11,218 nucleotides of DNA from Crocinitomicaceae bacterium (GTDB taxonomy: Bacteria; Bacteroidota; Bacteroidia; Flavobacteriales_D; Crocinitomicaceae), in the NCBI GenBank assembly GCA_011522905.1, contig WTIB01000101.1, positions 1 through 11,218 of the forward strand, written 5' to 3'. The notes below the pieces were generated by a model, which searched no databases, was not told where the DNA came from, and worked only from the letters and a program-made list of their open reading frames with translations. The translations under genes were made by a program, and so were the position numbers. How positions within the stretch are numbered: position 1 is the first letter of the stretch; every line of letters begins with the position of its first letter. Shown piece by piece: positions 1 to 5,369 of this stretch.

Positions 1-213
1 CGCTTCGGCTCTCAATGCGAATGAAACATCTAAACCAGAGTCTCTCATATTTAATCCTTGGTTCAATCCTTGAGATCCACAACCAATAATAACCACTTTT
101 TTATCTCTTAGGGATGCTATTCCATTCACAAATTCTGAGCTTTCTAAAAATTCACATTTTCCAAGCTGGATTTTTTGATTTTCTAAGGATAAGCTGTTGT
201 AATAATTTTTCAT
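1..213 (-). CDS. ilvC: Ketol-acid reductoisomerase, N-terminal part (runs off left edge)
   Basis: Encodes the first 71 residues of ketol-acid reductoisomerase, which uses NADPH and Mg2+ to isomerise and reduce 2-acetolactate or 2-aceto-2-hydroxybutanoate to the dihydroxyacid in the Val/Ile pathway. I translated it by hand from the ATG at 211-213; the frame is open to base 1. The protein begins MKNYYNSLSLENQKIQLGKC and contains a Rossmann nucleotide-binding loop GCGSQG at residues 44-49, followed by LNQGLNMRDSG and ALRAEA. These stretches match the N-terminus of the long (class II, enterobacterial/plant-like) IlvC rather than the short class I form. The start lies one base after the ilvN stop, so it is the last visible gene of the ilv operon. 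The catalytic domain lies outside the window. The frame is intact as far as it can be seen. Confidence 0.96.
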   Translation of the reverse strand, partial: MKNYYNSLSLENQKIQLGKCEFLESSEFVNGIASLRDKKVVIIGCGSQGLNQGLNMRDSGLDVSFALRAEA

Positions 214-214
214 T

Positions 215-748
215 TTAACTGTATTGTTTGTTTTCTAATTCATTGACTATTGAGGTCAAGGTCCTCATGGGTTTGGTAATGGCTACTCGTCCTGATCTCA
301 CAAATTCAAGTATTCCAAAGGGTTCGAGTTCTTCAAAAAGTTTTTGGGTCTCATGCTTATGTCCCGTTTTTTCGATAACAGTGAATTGGGACTCAACACT
401 CAACACACGTGCATGATGTGAACGAACAATATGCTCAGCCTCACCCCCTTGAAGTAAGATGCTTGTAGGTACTTTAAAAAGTGCTATTTCTTGATGTATA
501 ACCTCTTCATCAAGATGATAAACCGCTTTAATGACCTCAACTTGTTTTTCGAGCTGAAGAGTCACCTTCTTGACCGTGTCCTCACTTTCGGTAACCACAA
601 TGGTATAGCGATGGATTCCCTTCACCTCGCTATCAGATGCGGCAATACTTTCAATATTGATTTTTCGCCTTGTAAATACAATGGTCACTCTATTGAGTAA
701 GCCTACTATGTCTTCTGTAAAAACAGATATCGTATATCTTCTTTTCAT
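215..748 (-). CDS. ilvN: Acetolactate synthase small (regulatory) subunit
   Basis: Regulatory subunit of acetohydroxyacid synthase; in this family it binds the catalytic subunit, raises its activity and confers feedback inhibition, typically by valine. The 177-residue product opens with an ACT domain (about residues 3-77): YTISVFTEDIVGLLNR is the usual first strand and helix, with the effector-site turn of ACT domains, followed by INIESIAAS. A second C-terminal domain follows (about 85-160) ending in the family signature LEPFGILEFVRSGRVAI. The length is slightly above that of E. coli IlvH (about 163 residues). The gene starts five bases after the ilvB stop and ends one base before ilvC, so it is cotranscribed and probably translationally coupled. 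The subunit pairing is expected from adjacency. Whether the effector is Val, Leu or Ile cannot be read from the sequence. Confidence 0.96.
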   Translation of the reverse strand: MKRRYTISVFTEDIVGLLNRVTIVFTRRKINIESIAASDSEVKGIHRYTIVVTESEDTVKKVTLQLEKQVEVIKAVYHLDEEVIHQEIALFKVPTSILLQGGEAEHIVRSHHARVLSVESQFTVIEKTGHKHETQKLFEELEPFGILEFVRSGRVAITKPMRTLTSIVNELENKQYS

Positions 749-753
749 TTTTA

Positions 754-2484
754 TTATTTAAGTCTGATTTCAGAAACAGAGGCTCCTGTTGGAACCATTG
801 GAAATACATTGTTTTCTTTCCCAACCCTTACTTCAAGGAAATAGGCTCCTTCAAATTCAAGCATTTCTTTGACAGCACTATTTAATTGTTCTCTTTGTGT
901 TACTTTTTTTGTTTTGATTTCGTAGCCCTTGACTATTTGCTGAAAATCAGGATTAACCATTGTGGTAGAAGCATAACGCTTATCAAAAAATAGCTCCTGC
1001 CATTGGCGGACCATGCCCAAAAATTCATTATTCAATACGACGATTTTAACCGGCGTTTTGGTTTGAAAAATAGTCCCTAATTCTTGTATGGTCATTTGAA
1101 ACCCTCCATCACCAATGATGGCTATAACCTCTCTGTTTGGTGTTGCAAATTTTGCACCTATTGCTGCAGGTAGACAGAATCCCATTGTTCCTAAACCTCC
1201 AGATGTGATGAGGGATCTTGTTTGCTTAAATTTAGCATAGCGACATGATACCATTTGATGCTGTCCAACGTCTGTCACCACGATGGCTTTTCCTTTTGAA
1301 TATTCATTTATTGAGTCTACGACCTCTCCCATCGTCAAATCATTACCATTCGGGTTTAATTCTTGATGGATAACTTCAGTGTATTCCTCAAATTCCAATT
1401 TTCTGAATTTTTCCAGCCAATCTTTGTGTTCCTTTTCCTCAATGAGATCGTACAAGGCCTTTAGAGATGCTTTTGCATCACCCAAAACAGCTACATCAGC
1501 TTTGACATTTTTGTCTACCTCGGCGGGATCAATTTCCAAATGAATCACCTTGGCTTGCTTCGCATATCGAGACAAATCTCCCGTTACCCGATCATCAAAT
1601 CGCATACCCACTGCAATCAATACATCACATTCATTGGTGAGCTTATTCGGCGCATAATTACCATGCATTCCGAGCATTCCTACATTTAAATAATGATCTG
1701 AATCTAAGGCGGAAAGTCCCATGATCGTCCATGCCGATGGCAATCCGGCTTTTTCTATGAAACGCCTAAATTCACTCTCAGCACCCGAAAGAATTACACC
1801 TTGACCAAATAAAACCAAGGGTCTTTTGGCTGTATTTATAAGACTTGCTGCCTCTTTTATCTTCGATAGATTCAATGAGGGACAAGTCACATAGCTTCTC
1901 ATTCCCTTAAATGGCTTGTAGCTGAATTCGAGTGTCTCAAATTGCGCGTCTTTGGTAATATCAATTAAAACAGGGCCCGGCTTTCCAGTTCTAGCAATAT
2001 AAAATGCTTTTGCAATCGCTCCCGGAATTTCTGATGCTTTGGTAACCTGATAATTCCATTTGGTAACAGGCATCGAAATACCAATAACATCGGTTTCCTG
2101 AAAGGCGTCAGTTCCTAATAAATGGCTTGCCACCTGACCTGTAATACAGACCATAGGAGTTGAATCAATCTGTGCATCCGCAATTCCCGTAATCAGATTT
2201 GTAGCTCCAGGACCCGAAGTGGCTATGCAAACACCCACTTTCCCTGAAGCCCTGGCATATCCCTGAGCGGCATGTGTTGCCCCTTGTTCATGACGTACAA
2301 GCACATGATTTAGCTCATTTTCATAATCATATAAGGCATCATATACTGGCATTATCGCACCACCAGGATATCCAAAGATCAAATCAACGCCCTCTGCTAT
2401 TAAAGAATGAACAACAGCCTGAGCACCGCTCATTTGTTTTACTGTTTTTGTCTCTTTATTTGATGTAAGTTCAAGTGCTTCCAT
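754..2484 (-). CDS. ilvB: Acetolactate synthase large (catalytic) subunit
   Basis: Catalytic subunit of acetohydroxyacid synthase, a thiamine-diphosphate, Mg2+ and FAD enzyme that condenses two pyruvates to 2-acetolactate (Val/Leu branch) or pyruvate with 2-oxobutanoate (Ile branch). The 576-residue product has the normal family length and three-domain order. The N-terminal domain carries the TPP-activating Glu66 in RHEQGA and the SGPGATN loop (90-96). The central domain has GMRFDDRVTG (293-302). The C-terminal TPP domain carries SGGLGTMGF (428-436) and the metal-binding GDG (458-460) to NN (485-486) motif, followed by MVRQWQ; Trp495 corresponds to the Trp at the herbicide site of plant AHAS. 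It begins two bases after the ilvD stop and is followed by its regulatory subunit, confirming the biosynthetic AHAS rather than a catabolic acetolactate synthase. No missing key residue was found. Confidence 0.97.
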   Translation of the reverse strand: MEALELTSNKETKTVKQMSGAQAVVHSLIAEGVDLIFGYPGGAIMPVYDALYDYENELNHVLVRHEQGATHAAQGYARASGKVGVCIATSGPGATNLITGIADAQIDSTPMVCITGQVASHLLGTDAFQETDVIGISMPVTKWNYQVTKASEIPGAIAKAFYIARTGKPGPVLIDITKDAQFETLEFSYKPFKGMRSYVTCPSLNLSKIKEAASLINTAKRPLVLFGQGVILSGAESEFRRFIEKAGLPSAWTIMGLSALDSDHYLNVGMLGMHGNYAPNKLTNECDVLIAVGMRFDDRVTGDLSRYAKQAKVIHLEIDPAEVDKNVKADVAVLGDAKASLKALYDLIEEKEHKDWLEKFRKLEFEEYTEVIHQELNPNGNDLTMGEVVDSINEYSKGKAIVVTDVGQHQMVSCRYAKFKQTRSLITSGGLGTMGFCLPAAIGAKFATPNREVIAIIGDGGFQMTIQELGTIFQTKTPVKIVVLNNEFLGMVRQWQELFFDKRYASTTMVNPDFQQIVKGYEIKTKKVTQREQLNSAVKEMLEFEGAYFLEVRVGKENNVFPMVPTGASVSEIRLK

Positions 2485-2486
2485 TG

Positions 2487-4163
2487 TTAAAATTTATCTG
2501 TTACACACCCTTGTGAAGCTGAAGAAACCATTCTTGCATATTTATAAAGTGAGCCCTTCTTTACTTTCAAACTAGGTTGATTCCATTTTTCTTTTCGCAA
2601 CTGAAGCACCTCATCTTCAAGATCAATACTAATCGTATTTTCTACCGCATCAATGGTAATTCGATCGCCATTTTCAACGAGTGCTATTGGCCCTCCGACT
2701 TGTGCCTCAGGGGAAATGTGACCGACCACAAAACCATGTGTTCCCCCTGAAAATCTACCATCCGTTATTAAAGCCACCTCATTTCCAAGTCCAGCCCCAA
2801 TGATTGCCGCAGTTGGTTTTAACATTTCAGGCATTCCTGGTCCTCCCTGTGGCCCTTCATAACGAATCACCACGACCATTCCTTTTTTAACTTCTCCATT
2901 TCGTATGCCATCATTGGCATCATATTCTGAATTGTACACTTTTGCTTCGCCCGTAAATGAAAGACCTTCTTTTCCTGTAATCTTTGCAACTGCGCCTTCC
3001 GGAGATAGGTTCCCTTTCAGGATGCGAATGTGTCCACTATCTTTCATCGGATCTTCTATCTTTTTCAATACGTTTTGTCCTGGACGTAACCCTGGAGCAT
3101 CCGCCAGATTCTCAGCCAATGTTTTTCCCGTCACTGTTAGGCAGTCTCCATGAAGCATTTCTTTACTCAACATATATTTTAATACCGCTGGTATTCCCCC
3201 TACATCGTGGAGGTCTTCCATTAAATACTTTCCACTTGGCTTCAAATCTGCCAGTAATGGTGTTTCATCGGAAATACGCTGAAAATCATCTAATGTGAAA
3301 TCTATATCCGCAGCATCTGCAATGGCTAAAAAATGTAAAACCGCATTGGTTGAACCTCCCAAAACTGTTACTAATCTTATGGCATTTTCAAGTGACTTTT
3401 TGGTAACTATGTCTTTGGGTTTGAGGTCTTTTTCAACAAGATATCTCAATGCCTCTCCTGCTGCGACACTTTCTTCTCTTTTTTCCTCACTCATGGCGGG
3501 GTTGGATGAATTGTAAGGTAATGACATCCCAAGAGCCTCAATGGCCGCAGCCATGGTGTTTGCTGTGTACATTCCTCCACAAGCACCTGCCCCAGGACAA
3601 GCTTCCTCAATGATTTTCTTGTATTTGGATTCAGTAATTGTCCCTGCATTCCGTTGTCCCCAGGCTTCAAATGCAGAAACTACATCTAACTTTTTACCTT
3701 CATGACAACCCGATGAAATTGTTCCACCGTATAGCAAAACACTTGGTCGGTTCAATCTAAGCATGGCAATAAGTGCTCCTGGCATGTTCTTATCGCATCC
3801 CACTACGGTTACCAACGCATCATAGGACATCCCTTCAACAACGGTTTCCATCGAGTCAGCAATAATATCTCTAGATGGTAATGAAAATCGCATTCCAGGA
3901 GTTCCCATGGATATGCCATCGCTTACGCCAATGGTGTTAAATATTAAGCCTATTAAATCTTTATTTTCCGTTCCCCTCTTTACGAGCTTCGCCAAGTCAT
4001 TGAGGTGCATGTTGCATGGATTTCCCTCGTAACCTGTGCTGGCGATACCTACAAGAGGTTTATTAAAATCATCGACTGTAAGGCCAATGGCATGCAGCAT
4101 GGCCTGTGCCGCTGGTTGTGATTCATCTTGTGTAACCCTCTGACTAAATTTATTGAGTTTCAT
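2487..4163 (-). CDS. ilvD: Dihydroxyacid dehydratase
   Basis: Iron-sulfur dehydratase that converts 2,3-dihydroxyisovalerate and 2,3-dihydroxy-3-methylvalerate to the corresponding 2-oxoacids. I place the start at the ATG at 4161-4163 (MKLNKFSQRV), giving 558 residues, the usual length. An upstream in-frame ATG at 4230-4232 would add 23 residues without family character and overlap the end of ilvE by 68 bases, whereas the chosen start leaves one base after the ilvE stop, like the other junctions here. The three cluster-ligand cysteines are visible: Cys50 in GNPCNMHL, Cys123 in GCDKNMPG and Cys195 in GACGGMYTANTM. Lys125 of the second motif is the position of the carbamylated Mg-binding lysine in this family, and Ser472 in DGRFSGGTHG is the proposed catalytic base. 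Three Cys in this arrangement suit the [2Fe-2S] type, but cluster type is inference. Confidence 0.97.
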   Translation of the reverse strand: MKLNKFSQRVTQDESQPAAQAMLHAIGLTVDDFNKPLVGIASTGYEGNPCNMHLNDLAKLVKRGTENKDLIGLIFNTIGVSDGISMGTPGMRFSLPSRDIIADSMETVVEGMSYDALVTVVGCDKNMPGALIAMLRLNRPSVLLYGGTISSGCHEGKKLDVVSAFEAWGQRNAGTITESKYKKIIEEACPGAGACGGMYTANTMAAAIEALGMSLPYNSSNPAMSEEKREESVAAGEALRYLVEKDLKPKDIVTKKSLENAIRLVTVLGGSTNAVLHFLAIADAADIDFTLDDFQRISDETPLLADLKPSGKYLMEDLHDVGGIPAVLKYMLSKEMLHGDCLTVTGKTLAENLADAPGLRPGQNVLKKIEDPMKDSGHIRILKGNLSPEGAVAKITGKEGLSFTGEAKVYNSEYDANDGIRNGEVKKGMVVVIRYEGPQGGPGMPEMLKPTAAIIGAGLGNEVALITDGRFSGGTHGFVVGHISPEAQVGGPIALVENGDRITIDAVENTISIDLEDEVLQLRKEKWNQPSLKVKKGSLYKYARMVSSASQGCVTDKF

Positions 4164-4164
4164 A

Positions 4165-5055
4165 CTATACCAATTCAAAATTTTTATACTCTTTTTTCTG
4201 CACCCTATTTTTGTAGGCACTTGCCAGCTCATATCCCATGGTATGTTCCCATGGCTTTTTGAAAAATTTACAATCGAGACTTCTTATGCCCGCAACCTCG
4301 GCAGCAGTCCCAGTAAAAAATGCCCCATCTGCATCGTACACTTCAGTGGGCGTGAAATATTTTTCAATCACCTCAAAACCTAGCTCCTCGGCTAATTCAA
4401 AAATGGTTTGTCGAGTTATCCCTTGTAATATGTTTCCTTTTGGAGCTGTATATAGAACATTGTCTTTCTCAAAAAAGAAATTTGCACCAGGCCCCTCTGC
4501 TACGTGCCCATTCAAGTCAAGTAAAAGTGCCTCATCATAACCCGACCTTTTCGCTTCATTTGTTGCCAAAATGGAATTGGTGTAATGGCCTGTAACTTTT
4601 GCCTCAACAAAGCAGGATTTGGGATTAGGTCTTTGAAAACTAGAAGTCATTACATCAAGTTGTTTGTCTCCCAAATATCTACCCCACTCCCAAGCACCTA
4701 TAAGGACATGGGATTCACTTTCAGTTTGTAAAGACATATTTTCTCCGAGATAAACCAAAGGCCTCAAATAAGCATCCCCTAATCCATTTTTGTCCAATAA
4801 TTCATAAGAAATTTCTATTAATTCCTCTACTGAATACGGTAAATCGATTTCCATTTTACTCGCCGAATATTGCAATCTTTCAAAATGCTCTTTGGCTTTA
4901 AAAATCTTGTTACCATCCTCTGTTTTATAAGATCTGATTCCCTCAAACACACCAATGCCGTAATGCAAAGTTTGACTGTAAAGGGAAACGGATATTTCCG
5001 ATGCTTTTACCCAATTTCCATCTAAAAATACAAGTGTGCTTTCATTGTAATACAT
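4165..5055 (-). CDS. ilvE: Branched-chain amino acid aminotransferase (fold-type IV PLP enzyme)
   Basis: PLP enzyme that catalyses the last step of Ile, Val and Leu synthesis by transferring the amino group of glutamate to the branched 2-oxoacids. The 296-residue product has the IlvE layout: HYGIGVFEGIR (31-41) near the N-terminus, the Schiff-base Lys153 in EAKVTGHYTNSI, the cofactor-binding Glu187 in HVAEGPGANFF, GITRQTIFELA (212-222) and FFTGTAAEVAGIRSLD (246-261). D-amino acid transaminase and aminodeoxychorismate lyase share the fold, but the length, motifs and operon favour IlvE. It is the promoter-proximal gene, 25 bases after the terminator of the attenuator described upstream, so its expression and that of the four genes behind it should respond to isoleucine supply. 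The ATG at 5053-5055 is preceded by an A-rich stretch rather than a strong Shine-Dalgarno. Confidence 0.96.
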   Translation of the reverse strand: MYYNESTLVFLDGNWVKASEISVSLYSQTLHYGIGVFEGIRSYKTEDGNKIFKAKEHFERLQYSASKMEIDLPYSVEELIEISYELLDKNGLGDAYLRPLVYLGENMSLQTESESHVLIGAWEWGRYLGDKQLDVMTSSFQRPNPKSCFVEAKVTGHYTNSILATNEAKRSGYDEALLLDLNGHVAEGPGANFFFEKDNVLYTAPKGNILQGITRQTIFELAEELGFEVIEKYFTPTEVYDADGAFFTGTAAEVAGIRSLDCKFFKKPWEHTMGYELASAYKNRVQKKEYKNFELV

Positions 5056-5080
5056 AGCTTCTTTTTCATTTTATATTTAT

Positions 5081-5106
5081 AAAAAAAGCCATCCTTTCGG
5101 ACGGCT
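5081..5106 (-). terminator. Intrinsic terminator of the ilv attenuator
   Basis: Read on the minus strand, AGCCGTCC (5106-5099), loop GAAA (5098-5095), and GGATGGCT (5094-5087) form an 8-bp stem with one G-U pair and a GNRA-type loop. The stem runs directly into a run of seven T (5087-5081). This is a textbook intrinsic terminator placed between the ilv promoter and ilvE, in the direction of the operon, with no gene in front of it except the short Ile-rich leader. That position makes it an attenuator rather than the end of another transcript. Its 5' arm is also the partner of the upstream antiterminator arm, so formation of this hairpin can be prevented. Confidence 0.9.
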
Positions 5107-5131
5107 CTAACCTATTTTCATCATACCATCC
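5099..5131 (-). promoter_or_regulatory. Antiterminator pairing of the ilv attenuator
   Basis: On the minus strand GGATGGT (5131-5125) can pair with GCCGTCC (5105-5099): G-C, G-C, A-U, U-G, G-C, G-C, U-G, seven pairs across a 19-base loop. The second arm is the 5' arm of the terminator, so the two structures exclude each other. GGATGG of the first arm repeats GGATGG of the terminator 3' arm (5094-5089), the signature of a competing-hairpin switch. The first arm begins five bases after the leader stop codon: a ribosome resting at the stop would cover it, and one stalled on an earlier Ile codon would leave it free. The pairing was found by eye and no folding energy was calculated. Confidence 0.8.
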
Positions 5132-5136
5132 AAAGA

Positions 5137-5193
5137 TCAATTGCCAATGGCAATAATTTCAATAATTCTTTTTATGGTGTTATTATTCTTCAT
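5137..5193 (-). CDS. ilvL: ilv leader peptide, isoleucine-rich (18 residues)
   Basis: A short reading frame, translated by hand from the minus strand, encodes MKNNNTIKRIIEIIAIGN followed by TGA (5139-5137). Six of 18 residues are Ile (positions 7, 10, 11, 13, 14 and 16; one ATA and five ATT), six of them within ten codons, with no Leu or Val codon. It lies just upstream of an antiterminator arm and an intrinsic terminator in front of ilvE. This is the arrangement of a ribosome-mediated attenuation leader: when Ile-tRNA is scarce the ribosome stalls on the Ile codons, the antiterminator forms and the operon is read; when Ile is plentiful the ribosome reaches the stop codon, masks the antiterminator arm and transcription ends. 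Leaders of ilv operons in enterobacteria work in this way but use Leu, Val and Ile codons. The peptide itself probably has no other function. Confidence 0.88.
   Translation of the reverse strand: MKNNNTIKRIIEIIAIGN
5140..5154 (-). promoter_or_regulatory. Candidate pause hairpin over the leader Ile codons
   Basis: On the minus strand ATTGCC (5154-5149), loop ATT (5148-5146) and GGCAAT (5145-5140) form a perfect 6-bp stem across leader codons 14-18. In other amino acid attenuators an early hairpin inside the leader coding sequence pauses RNA polymerase until the ribosome arrives; this one has the right place. In addition GCCAT within it can pair with ATGGT of the antiterminator arm, which would give a protector structure when the leader is not translated. 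Both roles are inferred from position and complementarity. Confidence 0.5.
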
Positions 5194-5201
5194 TCTGAGG
5201 A

Positions 5202-5209
5202 CAAATATA
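5202..5209 (-). promoter_or_regulatory. Candidate -7 promoter box of the ilv operon
   Basis: TATATTTG on the minus strand matches all fixed positions of the Bacteroidetes -7 element TAnnTTTG. Transcription starting three to six bases beyond the box would begin at about 5199-5196, leaving only a few bases before the leader ATG at 5193. No clear TTTG-type -33 element is present at the usual 19-21 base spacing; the place is occupied by an A/T-rich inverted repeat. Confidence 0.65.
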
Positions 5210-5227
5210 TTTCGTGCTATTCAAGAA

Positions 5228-5249
5228 AAATATGATAAAAATCATATTT
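5228..5249. repeat. Perfect inverted repeat upstream of the ilv promoter, possible operator
   Basis: AAATATGAT (5228-5236) and ATCATATTT (5241-5249) are exact reverse complements separated by AAAA. The repeat covers about -30 to -51 relative to the inferred ilv start, overlapping where a -33 element would be, and also lies about 120 bases upstream of the divergent CotH-family gene. Symmetric dyads in this position are often operators of dimeric regulators. AT-rich DNA makes chance repeats of this size likely about once in a window this long, so only the position argues for function. Confidence 0.4.
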
Positions 5250-5369
5250 CGATAAAAACTGCATTAAAATAGAAGGAGACAACAAGAAAGTAAAATGCCC
5301 GTTGTAACTAGTAATATCATTTATTTGCTTAAAAAAGGTCCTTATTTTTATATTCAAAAATCCATTACA

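Noticed and set aside
2905..3516. Overlapping plus-strand open frames opposite ilvD (2905-3153, 2984-3298, 3295-3516).
   Set aside because: They lie entirely antisense to a gene with full family motifs and show no recognisable protein character; they are by-products of its codon use.
4153..4540. Plus-strand open frames opposite the end of ilvE (4153-4383 and 4238-4540).
   Set aside because: Antisense shadows of ilvE, without promoter, family motif or independent support.
5022..5069. A 15-codon minus-strand frame (MKKKLCITMKAHLYF) between the ilv terminator and ilvE, overlapping the ilvE start.
   Set aside because: It has only two ordinary features, an ATG in an A-rich stretch and a stop; it carries a single Ile codon and no regulatory codon run, and it overlaps the well-supported ilvE start. 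Most likely chance.
5081..5250. The ilv upstream region as a T-box or other tRNA/metabolite riboswitch.
   Set aside because: There is no T-box (UGGN-type bulge) sequence or long structured leader; the region is too short and is fully explained by a translated leader peptide with competing hairpins.
5295..5369. A 25-residue N-terminal extension of the CotH-family protein from an ATG at 5295, with AGAAGGAGA upstream looking like a Shine-Dalgarno.
   Set aside because: The extension would bury the signal peptide 25 residues in, the purine stretch is about 14 bases from the ATG, and Bacteroidetes rarely depend on Shine-Dalgarno sites. The ATG at 5370 gives a normal exported protein.
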